Part shown: positions 13,911 through 22,165 of the stretch, piece after piece
Layout: each line of letters begins with the position of its first letter
Position numbering within the stretch: the first letter of the stretch is position 1
Source: Coprenecus sp964640305
Lineage (GTDB): Bacteria; Bacteroidota; Bacteroidia; Bacteroidales; UBA932
Assembly (NCBI GenBank): GCA_964640305.1
Contig: CAZXFF010000029.1
Coordinates: forward strand, 1 to 24,503
Direction of reading: 5' to 3'
Length of the DNA stretch: 24,503 nt
Notes under the pieces: model-generated
Seen by the model: the letters and a program-made list of their open reading frames with translations, nothing else
The model's database searches: none
What the model was told of the DNA's origin: nothing
Translations under genes and position numbers: made by a program

Positions 13911-14486
13911 CTAGTAGTTTTCTTTCTTGGGTTCGAAATATGACTGAGGGTGCTGGCATGCGGGACATTTGTCCGGAGCTCTTTTACCTTTGTGCACATA
14001 TCCGCAGTTACGGCACTGCCACAGAATCTCTTCTTCTCTCTGGAAGAAATTTCCGCTCTCGACTCTTTCCAGCAGTTTGCGGTAGCGTGCTTCATGCTCG
14101 GCTTCCACTTTTGCAATCATTTCGAAAGTTACGGCGATTTCCTTGAATCCTTCCTCACGGGCTATCTTTGCAGCCTCAGGATACAGTACGGTCCATTCTT
14201 CGTTTTCGCCCTCTGCAGCAGCCCTGAGATTTTCGATGGTGGTAGAAATGATACCGGCGGGATATGATGCTGTAATTTCTACCATGCCGCCTTCAAGATA
14301 TTTGAAGAATTTCTTTGCGTGTTCTTTTTCCTGTTCGGCAGTTTCAAGGAAGACAGCTGCTATCTGCTCATATCCTTCCTTTTTGGCTACACTGGCAAAA
14401 TATGTGTAGCGACCTCTGGCCTGTGACTCTCCAGCGAATGAAGCCAGGAGGTTCTTTTCAGTTCTTGTTCCTTTAATCGATGCCAT
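13911..14486 (-). CDS. rbr: Rubrerythrin
   Basis: The 191-residue protein combines a ferritin-like diiron four-helix domain with a C-terminal rubredoxin domain and reduces hydrogen peroxide in anaerobes. Diiron ligands are visible in ASFAGESQARGRYTYFAS (Glu about 20), AEQEKEHAKKFF (Glu and His about 53-57), and the later GFKEIAVTFEMIAKVEAEHE pair. The rubredoxin Fe(SCys)4 site is CRNCGYVHKG followed by CPACQHP. Length and domain order are those of classical rubrerythrin. It is a single-gene unit with its own terminator and a perfect -7 box, divergent from the short-chain dehydrogenase gene. Electron donors are not encoded nearby. Confidence 0.95.
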   Translation of the reverse strand: MASIKGTRTEKNLLASFAGESQARGRYTYFASVAKKEGYEQIAAVFLETAEQEKEHAKKFFKYLEGGMVEITASYPAGIISTTIENLRAAAEGENEEWTVLYPEAAKIAREEGFKEIAVTFEMIAKVEAEHEARYRKLLERVESGNFFQREEEILWQCRNCGYVHKGKRAPDKCPACQHPQSYFEPKKENY

Positions 14487-14513
14487 AATATCTGTTGTTT
14501 AATGATTATGCCA

Positions 14514-14521
14514 CAAATATA
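14514..14521 (-). promoter_or_regulatory. -7 promoter box of rubrerythrin
   Basis: Read on the minus strand the sequence is TATATTTG, an exact TAnnTTTG match, 27 bases before the rbr ATG. No clear TTTG -33 element is found at the usual distance. Confidence 0.5.
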
Positions 14522-14531
14522 TAAATTTTTC

Positions 14532-14539
14532 TAAATTTG
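14532..14539 (+). promoter_or_regulatory. -7 promoter box of the short-chain dehydrogenase operon
   Basis: TAAATTTG matches the -7 consensus and ends 19 bases before the start codon at 14559. It lies 10 bases from the oppositely oriented rbr box, so the two promoters overlap. No clear -33 element is visible. Confidence 0.42.
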
Positions 14540-14558
14540 CCGCCTAAAAAGAAAATTC

Positions 14559-15371
14559 ATGATGTATTCGGGCAACAGCAAATATGCATTGGTGACAGGC
14601 GGGTCCTCAGGTATGGGGCTGGAATATGTCCGCAATCTGGCAGAACGTGGGTACAATGTTATAATCGTGGCATTGTTCCAGCATGAAACCGATGCTGTGA
14701 AAGATGAACTTGCAGGTAAATATCCGGACCGGGACTTCATTTCCATAGGCATTGACCTTACCGCACCGGATGCTCCGGGCATATTGTGTGACAGGATCAG
14801 GGAAATGAGGCCAGAGGCGGAAGTGGAAGTACTTGTAAACAATGCAGGAGTGCTCAATGCCGTTCATTTCCGCAATATGTCGCATGATGCTGTAAGCAGG
14901 TCCATCATGCTTCACTGCCATACGATCGCCCTGCTTTGCCATTATTTCATGCAGCCTATGATGGAGCGCCGGAGGGGATATGTCCTGAACATATCCTCGC
15001 TGGGAGCATGGTTTCCGTATCCATTCCTTACTACTTATGCTTCCACCAAGGCTTTTGTCAGGACTTTTACAAGAGCATTGAGGACAGAGTGTAAAGGAAG
15101 CGGAGTAAAAGTAAGCACAATATATTTCGGAGCGGTTGATACACCCCTTTTCAGGCTCTCCCCATCCAAAAGGAAGCTGGCAAGAAATCTCGGTATTATG
15201 ATAACACCCCGTAAGGCTGCTTCCAGAGCTTTGGACATGATGTTCAGAGGACGTTCCGGATATATGCCCGGTCTTGTGAACAAGATAGCCTATCTGGCGG
15301 TGCCTTTGCTTCGTCCTTCGTTAGTGGCGCTGCTGGACCGTTGGGTGACCAGACGATGGAATTTCAAATAA
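14559..15371 (+). CDS. Short-chain dehydrogenase/reductase (SDR)
   Basis: The 270-residue NAD(P)-dependent oxidoreductase has a classical SDR Rossmann fold. TGGSSGMG (residues 13-20) is the cofactor glycine motif and NNAG (94-97) the structural motif. The catalytic set is Ser147, Tyr160 and Lys164 in YASTK. VSTIYFGAVDTPLF follows, as in the PG motif region. The C-terminal tail (MPGLVNKIAYLAVPLLRPSLVALLDRW) is hydrophobic and could bind the membrane or a lipid, which resembles SDRs acting on lipid or sterol-like substrates, but the substrate is unknown. Two ATG codons in a row start the gene; either could be used. It lies nine bases before the Gate-domain gene and is probably co-transcribed with it. 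Confidence 0.88.
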   Translation: MMYSGNSKYALVTGGSSGMGLEYVRNLAERGYNVIIVALFQHETDAVKDELAGKYPDRDFISIGIDLTAPDAPGILCDRIREMRPEAEVEVLVNNAGVLNAVHFRNMSHDAVSRSIMLHCHTIALLCHYFMQPMMERRRGYVLNISSLGAWFPYPFLTTYASTKAFVRTFTRALRTECKGSGVKVSTIYFGAVDTPLFRLSPSKRKLARNLGIMITPRKAASRALDMMFRGRSGYMPGLVNKIAYLAVPLLRPSLVALLDRWVTRRWNFK

Positions 15372-15380
15372 GAAGGCGAT

Positions 15381-16340
15381 ATGGGAGATGTGAACAAAGG
15401 CAGTTTCCGGGACAGGAGTCTTGCTGCCATAAAGAAAGTTCTTCCTTCCACACTCAAAACGGCATTGTGGATAGTGCAGATAACAGTCGGTGTCTCATTC
15501 TGTATATTCCTGCTGCGCTTTTTCGGTATTCTGCCTTACATATCGGATTTCCTGTCTCCAGTCTTCAGTTATGTAGGACTGCCGGGCGAGGCAACCCTTG
15601 CTTATGTGTCCGGATATTTTGTGAATGTGTATTCCGCTATTGCCGCTGCAGCGACAATAGGCTTGGATGCCAGGGAGATGACAATACTTGCGGTAATGGT
15701 GCTGTGTTCACATAACATGGTTGTGGAAACAGCCGTACAGAAAAAAACCGGAACATCTGCAATGCGTATTGTACTTACACGTACATTTTCGGGAATAATT
15801 CTTGCATACGTTCTTAATCTGATTCTCCCTGACGTAGGGGCGGCAGACTTTACTATGGTGGCAGAGTCAGCGGAGAAAGGGCCTTTTTTCAGGGAACTGC
15901 TTGTCTGGCTGGGTGAGGCCGGTCTGCTTGTTCCTAAGATATTGGGAATCATCTTTCTCCTGAACATCCTGCAGGCACTGATGGCGGAGTTTGGGATTAT
16001 ACGGATAATATCCAGGATGCTAAGGCCGCTTATGAAGGTCTTCGGTCTTTCCGGAAGGTGCTCTTTCCTATGGATAGTCGCCAATACCCTTGGGCTTGCT
16101 TACGGTGGTGCAGTGATGATACAGGAAGCGGGAAACGGAAAACTGAGTGCCAGGGATATCGATGAACTCAATGTCCATATCGGGATAAGCCACAGTAATC
16201 TTGAGGATATTATCCTTTTTGCTTCGGTTGGGGCAGTATGGTGGGTGTTGCTTTTGTCAAGGTGGACAATGTCCATGCTTCTGGTATGGGGATTGAAGCT
16301 GGAAATGAAGATTAGAAATAGTAAATTAAAAGAATATTAG
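15381..16340 (+). CDS. Nucleoside-recognition (Gate) domain membrane protein, internally duplicated
   Basis: The 319-residue polytopic membrane protein has two related halves of the Gate/nucleoside-recognition type found in spore maturation proteins SpmA/SpmB and in nucleoside transporters. Half 1 covers about residues 21-150 (FGILPYISDF, GLPGEATLAY, LCSHNMVVE at 108-116) and half 2 about 176-304 (FGIIRIISRM, GLSGRCSFLW, GISHSNLED at 268-276). The spacing of the motifs is preserved between halves. It resembles a fused SpmA-SpmB-like pair in a non-sporulating lineage. Transport of a nucleoside or other small molecule is possible but unproven. It shares an operon with the SDR gene upstream, with no obvious functional link. 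Confidence 0.8.
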   Translation: MGDVNKGSFRDRSLAAIKKVLPSTLKTALWIVQITVGVSFCIFLLRFFGILPYISDFLSPVFSYVGLPGEATLAYVSGYFVNVYSAIAAAATIGLDAREMTILAVMVLCSHNMVVETAVQKKTGTSAMRIVLTRTFSGIILAYVLNLILPDVGAADFTMVAESAEKGPFFRELLVWLGEAGLLVPKILGIIFLLNILQALMAEFGIIRIISRMLRPLMKVFGLSGRCSFLWIVANTLGLAYGGAVMIQEAGNGKLSARDIDELNVHIGISHSNLEDIILFASVGAVWWVLLLSRWTMSMLLVWGLKLEMKIRNSKLKEY

Positions 16341-16348
16341 TACATTTG
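16341..16348 (+). promoter_or_regulatory. -7 promoter box before bamD
   Basis: TACATTTG matches TAnnTTTG exactly, immediately after the stop of the Gate-domain gene and 15 bases before the bamD ATG. No TTTG -33 element is found. Confidence 0.42.
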
Positions 16349-16363
16349 TCATTTTAAAAGATT

Positions 16364-17173
16364 ATGAAGACCAACGCGCTGATATCATTGTGCCTGCTGG
16401 CTTTTTCAGCAGCTGTATTTGCTCCCTCGTGCAAGACGCAGTACGACATCATGCTCGAGAGCAACGATGTACAGGGTAAGTACAAGATGGCATTTGAGCT
16501 TTTTGAAGCCGGCAAGTATGCCAAGGCCGCTTCCATGTTCGAATCCCTGAAACTGGCTGTGAAAGGTACATTGCAGGATGATACGGTGCAGTATTATGCG
16601 GCATATTCCAATTACAGATACGGTGACATGACACTGGCTGAACAGGGGTTCGAATCGTTTGTAGCGACATTCCCGAGAAGCCCGTTTACGCCAAAAGCGC
16701 GGTTCCAGTACCTGGATTGTCTGTACAGCAGTACCTACAGGTATGAACTTGACCAGACGCCTACATACAAGGCCCTTTCTGCTATAAACGAATACCTCGT
16801 GGATTATCCGGACAATGAATATGTATCCCAGTGCAATCAGATGATCGAAGACCTGGAGGAAAGGCTGGACAGGAAAGATTACGAGTCGGCAAAACTCTAC
16901 TATACGATCGAAGATTACAAAGCTGCCCACTATGCGTTGAAGCTTGTGCTCAAAGAGAATCCGGAAAATCTGTACAGGGAAGACATAATGTATTATACAG
17001 CCCTTGCTGCTTTCGATTATGCACTGAACAGCATACAGGAAAAGCAAAGGGAACGTTTTGTGACATTCCAGGACGACTATATTTCCTTTATAAGCGAATA
17101 TCCGGAGTCCAGATACAGGAAAACCCTGGACGGACTGGCTTCCAGGGCGCAGAAATTTTTGAACAGAAATTAA
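16364..17173 (+). CDS. bamD: Outer membrane protein assembly factor BamD (lipoprotein)
   Basis: The 269-residue lipoprotein has a signal peptide ending in a lipobox (FAPSC, lipidated Cys23). The mature part is built from TPR-like helical repeats, for example YKMAFELFEAGKYAKAASMF, YYAAYSNYRYGDMTLAEQGF with FPRSPFTPKA, and SAKLYYTIEDYKAAHYALK. The FP(R)SPF and YP(E)SRY signatures at repeat ends are typical of BamD/YfiO. BamD anchors to the inner leaflet of the outer membrane and helps BamA insert beta-barrel proteins. It heads a run with rpoZ and coaBC that is commonly conserved in Bacteroidota, which strengthens the call. Confidence 0.92.
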   Translation: MKTNALISLCLLAFSAAVFAPSCKTQYDIMLESNDVQGKYKMAFELFEAGKYAKAASMFESLKLAVKGTLQDDTVQYYAAYSNYRYGDMTLAEQGFESFVATFPRSPFTPKARFQYLDCLYSSTYRYELDQTPTYKALSAINEYLVDYPDNEYVSQCNQMIEDLEERLDRKDYESAKLYYTIEDYKAAHYALKLVLKENPENLYREDIMYYTALAAFDYALNSIQEKQRERFVTFQDDYISFISEYPESRYRKTLDGLASRAQKFLNRN

Positions 17174-17189
17174 TTTACGATATAAAGAT

Positions 17190-17504
17190 ATGGACATTAA
17201 AGAAGTACCTACCAACACGATTACCAGAAATCTGGTGGATGTAGCCAATGCTACCGGGAATCTTTACGAATCAGTGATGATAATTGCCAAAAGGGCAAAT
17301 CAGATTTCAGCATCAGTGAAACAGGAACTCAGCCAGAAACTCGAAGAGTTTTCTAATTATGCCGATACTCTGGAAGAAACATTCGAGAACCGCGAGCAGA
17401 TTGACATTTCAAAGCATTACGAGAGGCTTCCAAAGCCTACCCTTGTAGCTACGGAAGAGTTTCTGCACAATGAACTCTATTATCAGGTTATAGACAACAA
17501 ATAG
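17190..17504 (+). CDS. rpoZ: DNA-directed RNA polymerase subunit omega (Bacteroidota type)
   Basis: The 104-residue protein matches the RpoZ/Rpb6-like omega subunit of Bacteroidota. TGNLYESVMIIAKRANQIS (about residues 22-40) is the conserved core that clamps the beta-prime C-terminus, followed by KQELSQKLEEF and ENREQIDISKHYERLPKPTL. It promotes assembly and stability of RNA polymerase. It lies 16 bases after bamD and 14 bases before coaBC, in the usual gene order. The family is divergent from proteobacterial omega and is often left as a hypothetical protein. Confidence 0.9.
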   Translation: MDIKEVPTNTITRNLVDVANATGNLYESVMIIAKRANQISASVKQELSQKLEEFSNYADTLEETFENREQIDISKHYERLPKPTLVATEEFLHNELYYQVIDNK

Positions 17505-17518
17505 AGATTCCCGTCCAG

Positions 17519-18727
17519 ATGCTGAAAGGCAAACACATACTTGTAGGAATCACAGGAAGCATTGCTGCATATAAGGCTGCATATCTGGTCCGTCTCCTTG
17601 TTAAGGAAGGGGCAGAGGTAAGGGTTCTCATGACCCCTGCGGCCAAACAGTTCATAACTCCTCTGACGATGGCTACCCTTTCCAGGTTTCCGGTTTTCAC
17701 GGAGTTCTTCAATCCTGAAAACGGACAATGGAACAGTCATGTATCAATGGGAGTATGGGCTGACCTGTTCCTTATTGCGCCTGCTTCAGCAAATACCCTT
17801 TCGAAAATGGCCTGTGGCATAGCAGACAACCTTCTTTTGACCACGTACTTGTCAGCCCGTTGCCCTGTAATGGCCGCACCGGCCATGGATCTGGACATGT
17901 ACTCACATCCTGCTACACAGGCGACGATGAGAAAACTTTCGGAAGTCGGAGTAGAAATCATTGAGGCAGCATCCGGAGAACTTGCAAGCGGTCTTGACGG
18001 AAAAGGCAGGATGGAAGAGCCGGAAGCCATTGTCGCCAGGGTAAAACATTTTTTCGGCAGAAAAAGGTCACTTGAGGGAACGAGGGTCCTTATTACATCC
18101 GGGCCTACCCGCGAAGCCATAGACCCGGTGCGTTACATTTCAAACCATTCGACCGGGAAGATGGGATCGGCCATTGCATATGAGTTCGCATCAAGGGGGG
18201 CGCAAGTGACAGTGGTCAGCGGCCCTGCTGCGGTAGTCCCGTCAGGAGAGAATATAAGGGTAATGAATGTGGTCTCTTCCGCGGATATGTATGATGCTGT
18301 GATGCAGGAATATTCTGCCGGAGGTTATGGCATTACGGTCCTGTGCGCAGCGGTAGCGGATTACACTCCTGAAGAGCCGGCATTGTCAAAAATCAAGAAA
18401 AAGGATGCTCATATGACAATCGGTCTGGTTCCGACAGCAGATATTGCAGCATCTGTAGGATCAGTGAAAAGAGAAGGGGATATCCTTGTCGGCTTTGCAT
18501 TGGAGACGGATAATGAGGAGGAAAATGCCCTTTCGAAACTAAGACGCAAGAACCTGGATATGATTGTCCTGAATTCACTGAGGGACAGCGGTGCAGGCTT
18601 TGCTACCGATACCAACAAGACGACAATGCTCTTCAAAGACGGTAGAAGGGTAGAGGGGGAACTGAAGTCCAAGGCTTCAGTCGCAGCCGATATTGTGGAC
18701 AATATTCTTTCTATACGGAAATGCTGA
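17519..18727 (+). CDS. coaBC: Phosphopantothenoylcysteine decarboxylase / phosphopantothenate-cysteine ligase
   Basis: The 402-residue bifunctional enzyme makes 4'-phosphopantetheine for coenzyme A. The N-terminal FMN decarboxylase domain (about 1-180) has GITGSIAAYKAAYLVR, the active-site His in NSHVSMGVWADLFLIAPASA, and PAMDLDMY, which corresponds to the PxMNxxMW substrate motif with Asp for Asn. The C-terminal CTP-dependent ligase domain (about 188-400) has ITSGPTREAIDPVRYISNHS, STGKMGSAIA, AAVADYTPE with the Lys-rich KIKKKD, and LVGFALETDNE. The stop codon overlaps the likely recN start (ATGCTGA), indicating translational coupling. Length is normal for the family. Confidence 0.95.
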   Translation: MLKGKHILVGITGSIAAYKAAYLVRLLVKEGAEVRVLMTPAAKQFITPLTMATLSRFPVFTEFFNPENGQWNSHVSMGVWADLFLIAPASANTLSKMACGIADNLLLTTYLSARCPVMAAPAMDLDMYSHPATQATMRKLSEVGVEIIEAASGELASGLDGKGRMEEPEAIVARVKHFFGRKRSLEGTRVLITSGPTREAIDPVRYISNHSTGKMGSAIAYEFASRGAQVTVVSGPAAVVPSGENIRVMNVVSSADMYDAVMQEYSAGGYGITVLCAAVADYTPEEPALSKIKKKDAHMTIGLVPTADIAASVGSVKREGDILVGFALETDNEEENALSKLRRKNLDMIVLNSLRDSGAGFATDTNKTTMLFKDGRRVEGELKSKASVAADIVDNILSIRKC

Positions 18728-20345
18728 CCCGTCTTTCAATATCCAATTATGTACTGATCAACTCGCTGACATCGTATTTCCGGACGGGTTGATTATCATT
18801 TCCGGGGAGACTGGTGCCGGTAAATCCATCCTTCTTGGGGCCATATCGCTTCTGTTGGGAAAGAAGGCGGATCTCTCGGTTCTGCATGACAAGGGCAGGA
18901 ACTGCGTGGTCGAGGCAGAGTTCTCGGACAGGAAAGGGAATGAATATATATTGAGGAGAGTCATTACTCCGGCAGGACGTTCCCGCTCTTTCCTTAATGA
19001 CGAACCGGTATCCCTTTCGGTTCTCACATCGATTTCAGGCAGTATCATAGATATACATGCCCAGCATCAGCACCTTCAGCTGGCTGATCCTGATTTCCGC
19101 CTTTCCGCGCTGGATAATTTCGCAGGAACTTCTGCTGAACTTGCAGAATACAGGAAGGCATTCGCGGAGCTGGAACGCATATCTTCGGAAGTGAAACTCC
19201 TTGAAAATGAATTGTCGAAAGCATTGTCGGAGGCCGAGTACAATGAATTCCGCCTCGCCAGACTCAATGAAGCCTCTTTGGTTCCCGGAGAACAGGAAGA
19301 ACTTGAAGACGAGCAGAGACTCCTCTCCAATGCAGAAGAAATAAGGGGAGGATTGGAATACGCCCTGAGTCTTCTCTCCCCGGAGGAAATGCCTGTTACT
19401 GCAAGACTTAAGGATGCTATAGCCAGGATAAGCAAATATTCGGCTTTTGACAGCCGCTTGGAGACGCTTGCCGACAGACTTGAATCCTGCAGGGTGGAAA
19501 TAGATGACATAGTTTCCGATCTGGACCGTATCTGCGATTCGGTAACCGTTTCACCTAAACGCCTGGAAGAAGTTGAAGACCGCCTTTCGCTCCTGTATTC
19601 GCTTATGCGCAAGCATAACTGTACGACCCTGGATGAATTGATGGCATTAAGGGACTCTCTTGCTACTACTATCGCCGATAATGCGGAAATGGAACGTAAG
19701 TTGCAAGATATGAGATCTTTGCAGCAGGAAGCCGAGTCCAGGGTGCAAAAACTCTCCGGATTCCTCACGGAAAAGCGTAGGGCATCCCTCGAAGCATTGA
19801 ATTCATTTATGACTGATTCCATACGCAATCTGGAAATGCCTTCGGCAATTTTTGAGGCAACTCTTGTCAGAAAGCAGGAGTTTACGGCAGACGGATGTGA
19901 CAGTGTGGATTTTCTCTTTTCTGCAAACGGTGACAGGCCTCAGGATATTTCAAAGGTGGCTTCAGGAGGAGAGCTGTCCAGAGTCATGCTCGCACTCAAA
20001 GGTATGCTTGCAAAATATACTGATCTTCCTACAATGATCTTCGATGAGATAGATACCGGTGTCTCAGGTAAGATTGCAGACAGGATGGGACAGATGATCG
20101 GGGAGATGGGACGCAGTATGCAGATTTTTGCAATAACCCATCTCCCTCAGATAGCTTCCAAGCCAGGGACACATTTCCTGGTTTATAAAGAATCGGCAGA
20201 AAACGGGGATACGGAAAGCCGTATCCGGCAGATAGAAGGCGAGGACAGGGTGATGGAAGTGGCCAGGATGCTGAGTGGTTCCAGACTCACCCCTGCAGCA
20301 ATAGAAAATGCAAAAGCCCTATTGTCGGAGAATGCATTGTTTTGA
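18721..20345 (+). CDS. recN: DNA repair protein RecN, with an apparent one-base frameshift near the 5' end
   Basis: The natural start is the ATG at 18721, which overlaps the coaBC stop and encodes MLTRLSISNYVLINSLTSYF, the expected RecN N-terminus. In that frame a stop comes soon after (TGA at 18790-18792). The rest of RecN (PDGLIIISGETGAGKSI onward) is in the -1 frame from 18780. Joining the two at TTTCCGG (about 18777-18783) gives a complete 541-residue RecN. An upstream ATG at 18693 opens the second frame, but its first 30 or so residues do not resemble RecN. Walker A (GETGAGKS), a long central coiled coil, the ABC signature (ASGGELSRVM) and Walker B (TMIFDEIDTGVSG) are intact. RecN is an SMC-like ATPase for double-strand break repair. 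A missing C is the simplest explanation. Confidence 0.88.
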
Positions 20346-20380
20346 CATACCTAACATTACCACATAAAACGAGTACCATT

Positions 20381-22165
20381 ATGGACAATAGAACCGAACG
20401 ACTGAAAGCACTGCGCGAAGTGCTTGCCAAAGATGACATTTCAGCGATGATAATCCCTTCGTCCGACCCGCATTTCGGAGAATATATTCCTGACCATTAC
20501 AAGGCACTTGAATGGCTTTCCGGCTTTACCGGGGAATCGGCTACCCTTGCTGTCACATCGGAAGCTGCAGCTCTGTGGGTTGATTCACGCTTTTTCCTCT
20601 CTGCTGCCAAAGAACTGGAAGGCAGTGGGATAGAAATGATGAAGCTCAGGGTAGAAGGGACACCGACCGTTGCAGAATGGCTTAAAGCCAATCTGAATGA
20701 AGGGGATATCGTGGCAATGGATGAGGACCTTTATACATACGGGGAATATGCCTCGATGACAGATGATCTCCTGCCGTTGAACCTCACCCTTATAGAGGAC
20801 CCTTTCGATGCAATATGGAAGGACCGTCCGGCATTGCAGTTCAATCCGGTACGACATGTAGGAACCGGAATATGCGGGGAATCAGTAACATCGAAGTACA
20901 GTCGTCTTGTGGAAAAGATAGGACTTACAGGACCTTTTGCCTATATAGTTACAGCACTGGATGAAATTGCCTGGTTATGCAATATACGTGGGACTGATGT
21001 TGAGTACAATCCTTTGGCATTGTCCTATGCGGTTGTGACGGAGCAATGTATCAATCTGTTTATAAGGCAGGAAATGCTTCCAGAAGATGCAGTCAGAGCC
21101 CTGAATGCAGAGAATGTCGTGCTTAAGGATTATGAGAATTTTACGAAATTCCTCTCGAATCTGCCTAAAAATACGATAAGGATCTTTTCAGCAGGCAAGA
21201 TTTCAGCCAAGAACTTTTTTGCGGCAATGGACAACGTACCGCAGGTTCCCGGATACCGTGCCTATATACCTGATCCGGTGCAGGGAGGTGCATTGAACAG
21301 GATGAAGGCAATAAAGAACGAAGTCGAAGTGGAGGGTTTCCGCAGGGCATATGTCGAAGAAGCGAAATCCCTTCTGAAAACTTTTGCGTGGGTAAGGGAA
21401 CATGCCGGAAAGGGTATTACGGAATACGATGTGGTACAGAAGCTTATTGAATTCAGAAGTGAGTGTCCTGAATACCTGGGAGAAAGTTTCACGCCTATTG
21501 TTGCATTCGGCCCGAACGCAGCGCAGCCGCACTATGCTCCTTCTGAGACAAATTGTTCTGAAGTTCTTGCAGAAGGATTCCTTTTGATAGACACTGGGGC
21601 TCACTATACTTTCGGGACAACTGATACAACCAGGACCTTGCCTTTGGGAGAATTGACGCAGGAACAGAAAAATGACTATACAGCAGTTCTGAAGGGGATG
21701 ATAGATCTGAGCATGGCTGTCTTCTACAAAGGTATGAGAGGGTGTCTTCTGGATGTCCTTGCACGTGGTCCGGTGATGAAGCAGAACCGGATGTACTGGC
21801 ATGGAACCGGTCATGGTATAGGTCACAACCTGTGCGTACACGAAGGCCCTCAGAGCATAAGGATGGAGGAAAACAGTGTCCCTCTGGAATCAGGGATGGT
21901 CATGTCGAATGAACCGGCAATATATGTGGAAGGCCACTATGGTATAAGACATGAGAATACCATAAGAGTAATTCCCCACACTCAGAACGAATATGGGGAA
22001 TTCCTAAGTTTTGAGACTCTTACCGTCATTCCTATCGATATGTCTCCTGTGAATGCTGATATGCTGGATGCGGCAGAGAAAGAGTGGATAGCCTCGTTCA
22101 ATACGCGTTGCGGTAAAATGCTTCCGCAGGATTATTCGGATCTGATTACCCAGTCACGGGTATAG
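20381..22165 (+). CDS. Xaa-Pro aminopeptidase (aminopeptidase P, M24B family)
   Basis: The start at 20381 (MDNRTERLKALREVL) is preferred; the frame can be extended to 20342, but those residues overlap recN and look unrelated. The 594-residue enzyme has two creatinase-like N-terminal domains and a C-terminal pita-bread domain, the long three-domain form of cytosolic aminopeptidase P that removes an N-terminal residue preceding proline. The five dinuclear-metal ligands are all visible: Asp404 and Asp415 (LIDTGAHYTFGTTDTTRTL), His482 (GHGIGHNL), Glu511 (SNEPAIY) and Glu545 (SFETLTV). No signal peptide is seen. Its 3' end overlaps the convergent LysM gene by 34 bases, and no terminator is visible. 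Confidence 0.92.
   Translation: MDNRTERLKALREVLAKDDISAMIIPSSDPHFGEYIPDHYKALEWLSGFTGESATLAVTSEAAALWVDSRFFLSAAKELEGSGIEMMKLRVEGTPTVAEWLKANLNEGDIVAMDEDLYTYGEYASMTDDLLPLNLTLIEDPFDAIWKDRPALQFNPVRHVGTGICGESVTSKYSRLVEKIGLTGPFAYIVTALDEIAWLCNIRGTDVEYNPLALSYAVVTEQCINLFIRQEMLPEDAVRALNAENVVLKDYENFTKFLSNLPKNTIRIFSAGKISAKNFFAAMDNVPQVPGYRAYIPDPVQGGALNRMKAIKNEVEVEGFRRAYVEEAKSLLKTFAWVREHAGKGITEYDVVQKLIEFRSECPEYLGESFTPIVAFGPNAAQPHYAPSETNCSEVLAEGFLLIDTGAHYTFGTTDTTRTLPLGELTQEQKNDYTAVLKGMIDLSMAVFYKGMRGCLLDVLARGPVMKQNRMYWHGTGHGIGHNLCVHEGPQSIRMEENSVPLESGMVMSNEPAIYVEGHYGIRHENTIRVIPHTQNEYGEFLSFETLTVIPIDMSPVNADMLDAAEKEWIASFNTRCGKMLPQDYSDLITQSRV

Noticed and set aside
16406..17248. 280-codon minus-strand frame opposite bamD
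   Set aside because: It is antisense to a confidently assigned bamD, Cys/Phe/Ile rich, with no domain or promoter. It is an open-frame shadow.
18693..18779. Alternative recN start at 18693
   Set aside because: The roughly 29 residues it adds do not look like RecN, while the other frame over 18721-18780 gives a canonical N-terminus.
19076..19828. 250-codon minus-strand frame opposite recN
   Set aside because: Ser/Arg-rich antisense translation of the RecN coiled coil; composition explains the open frame.
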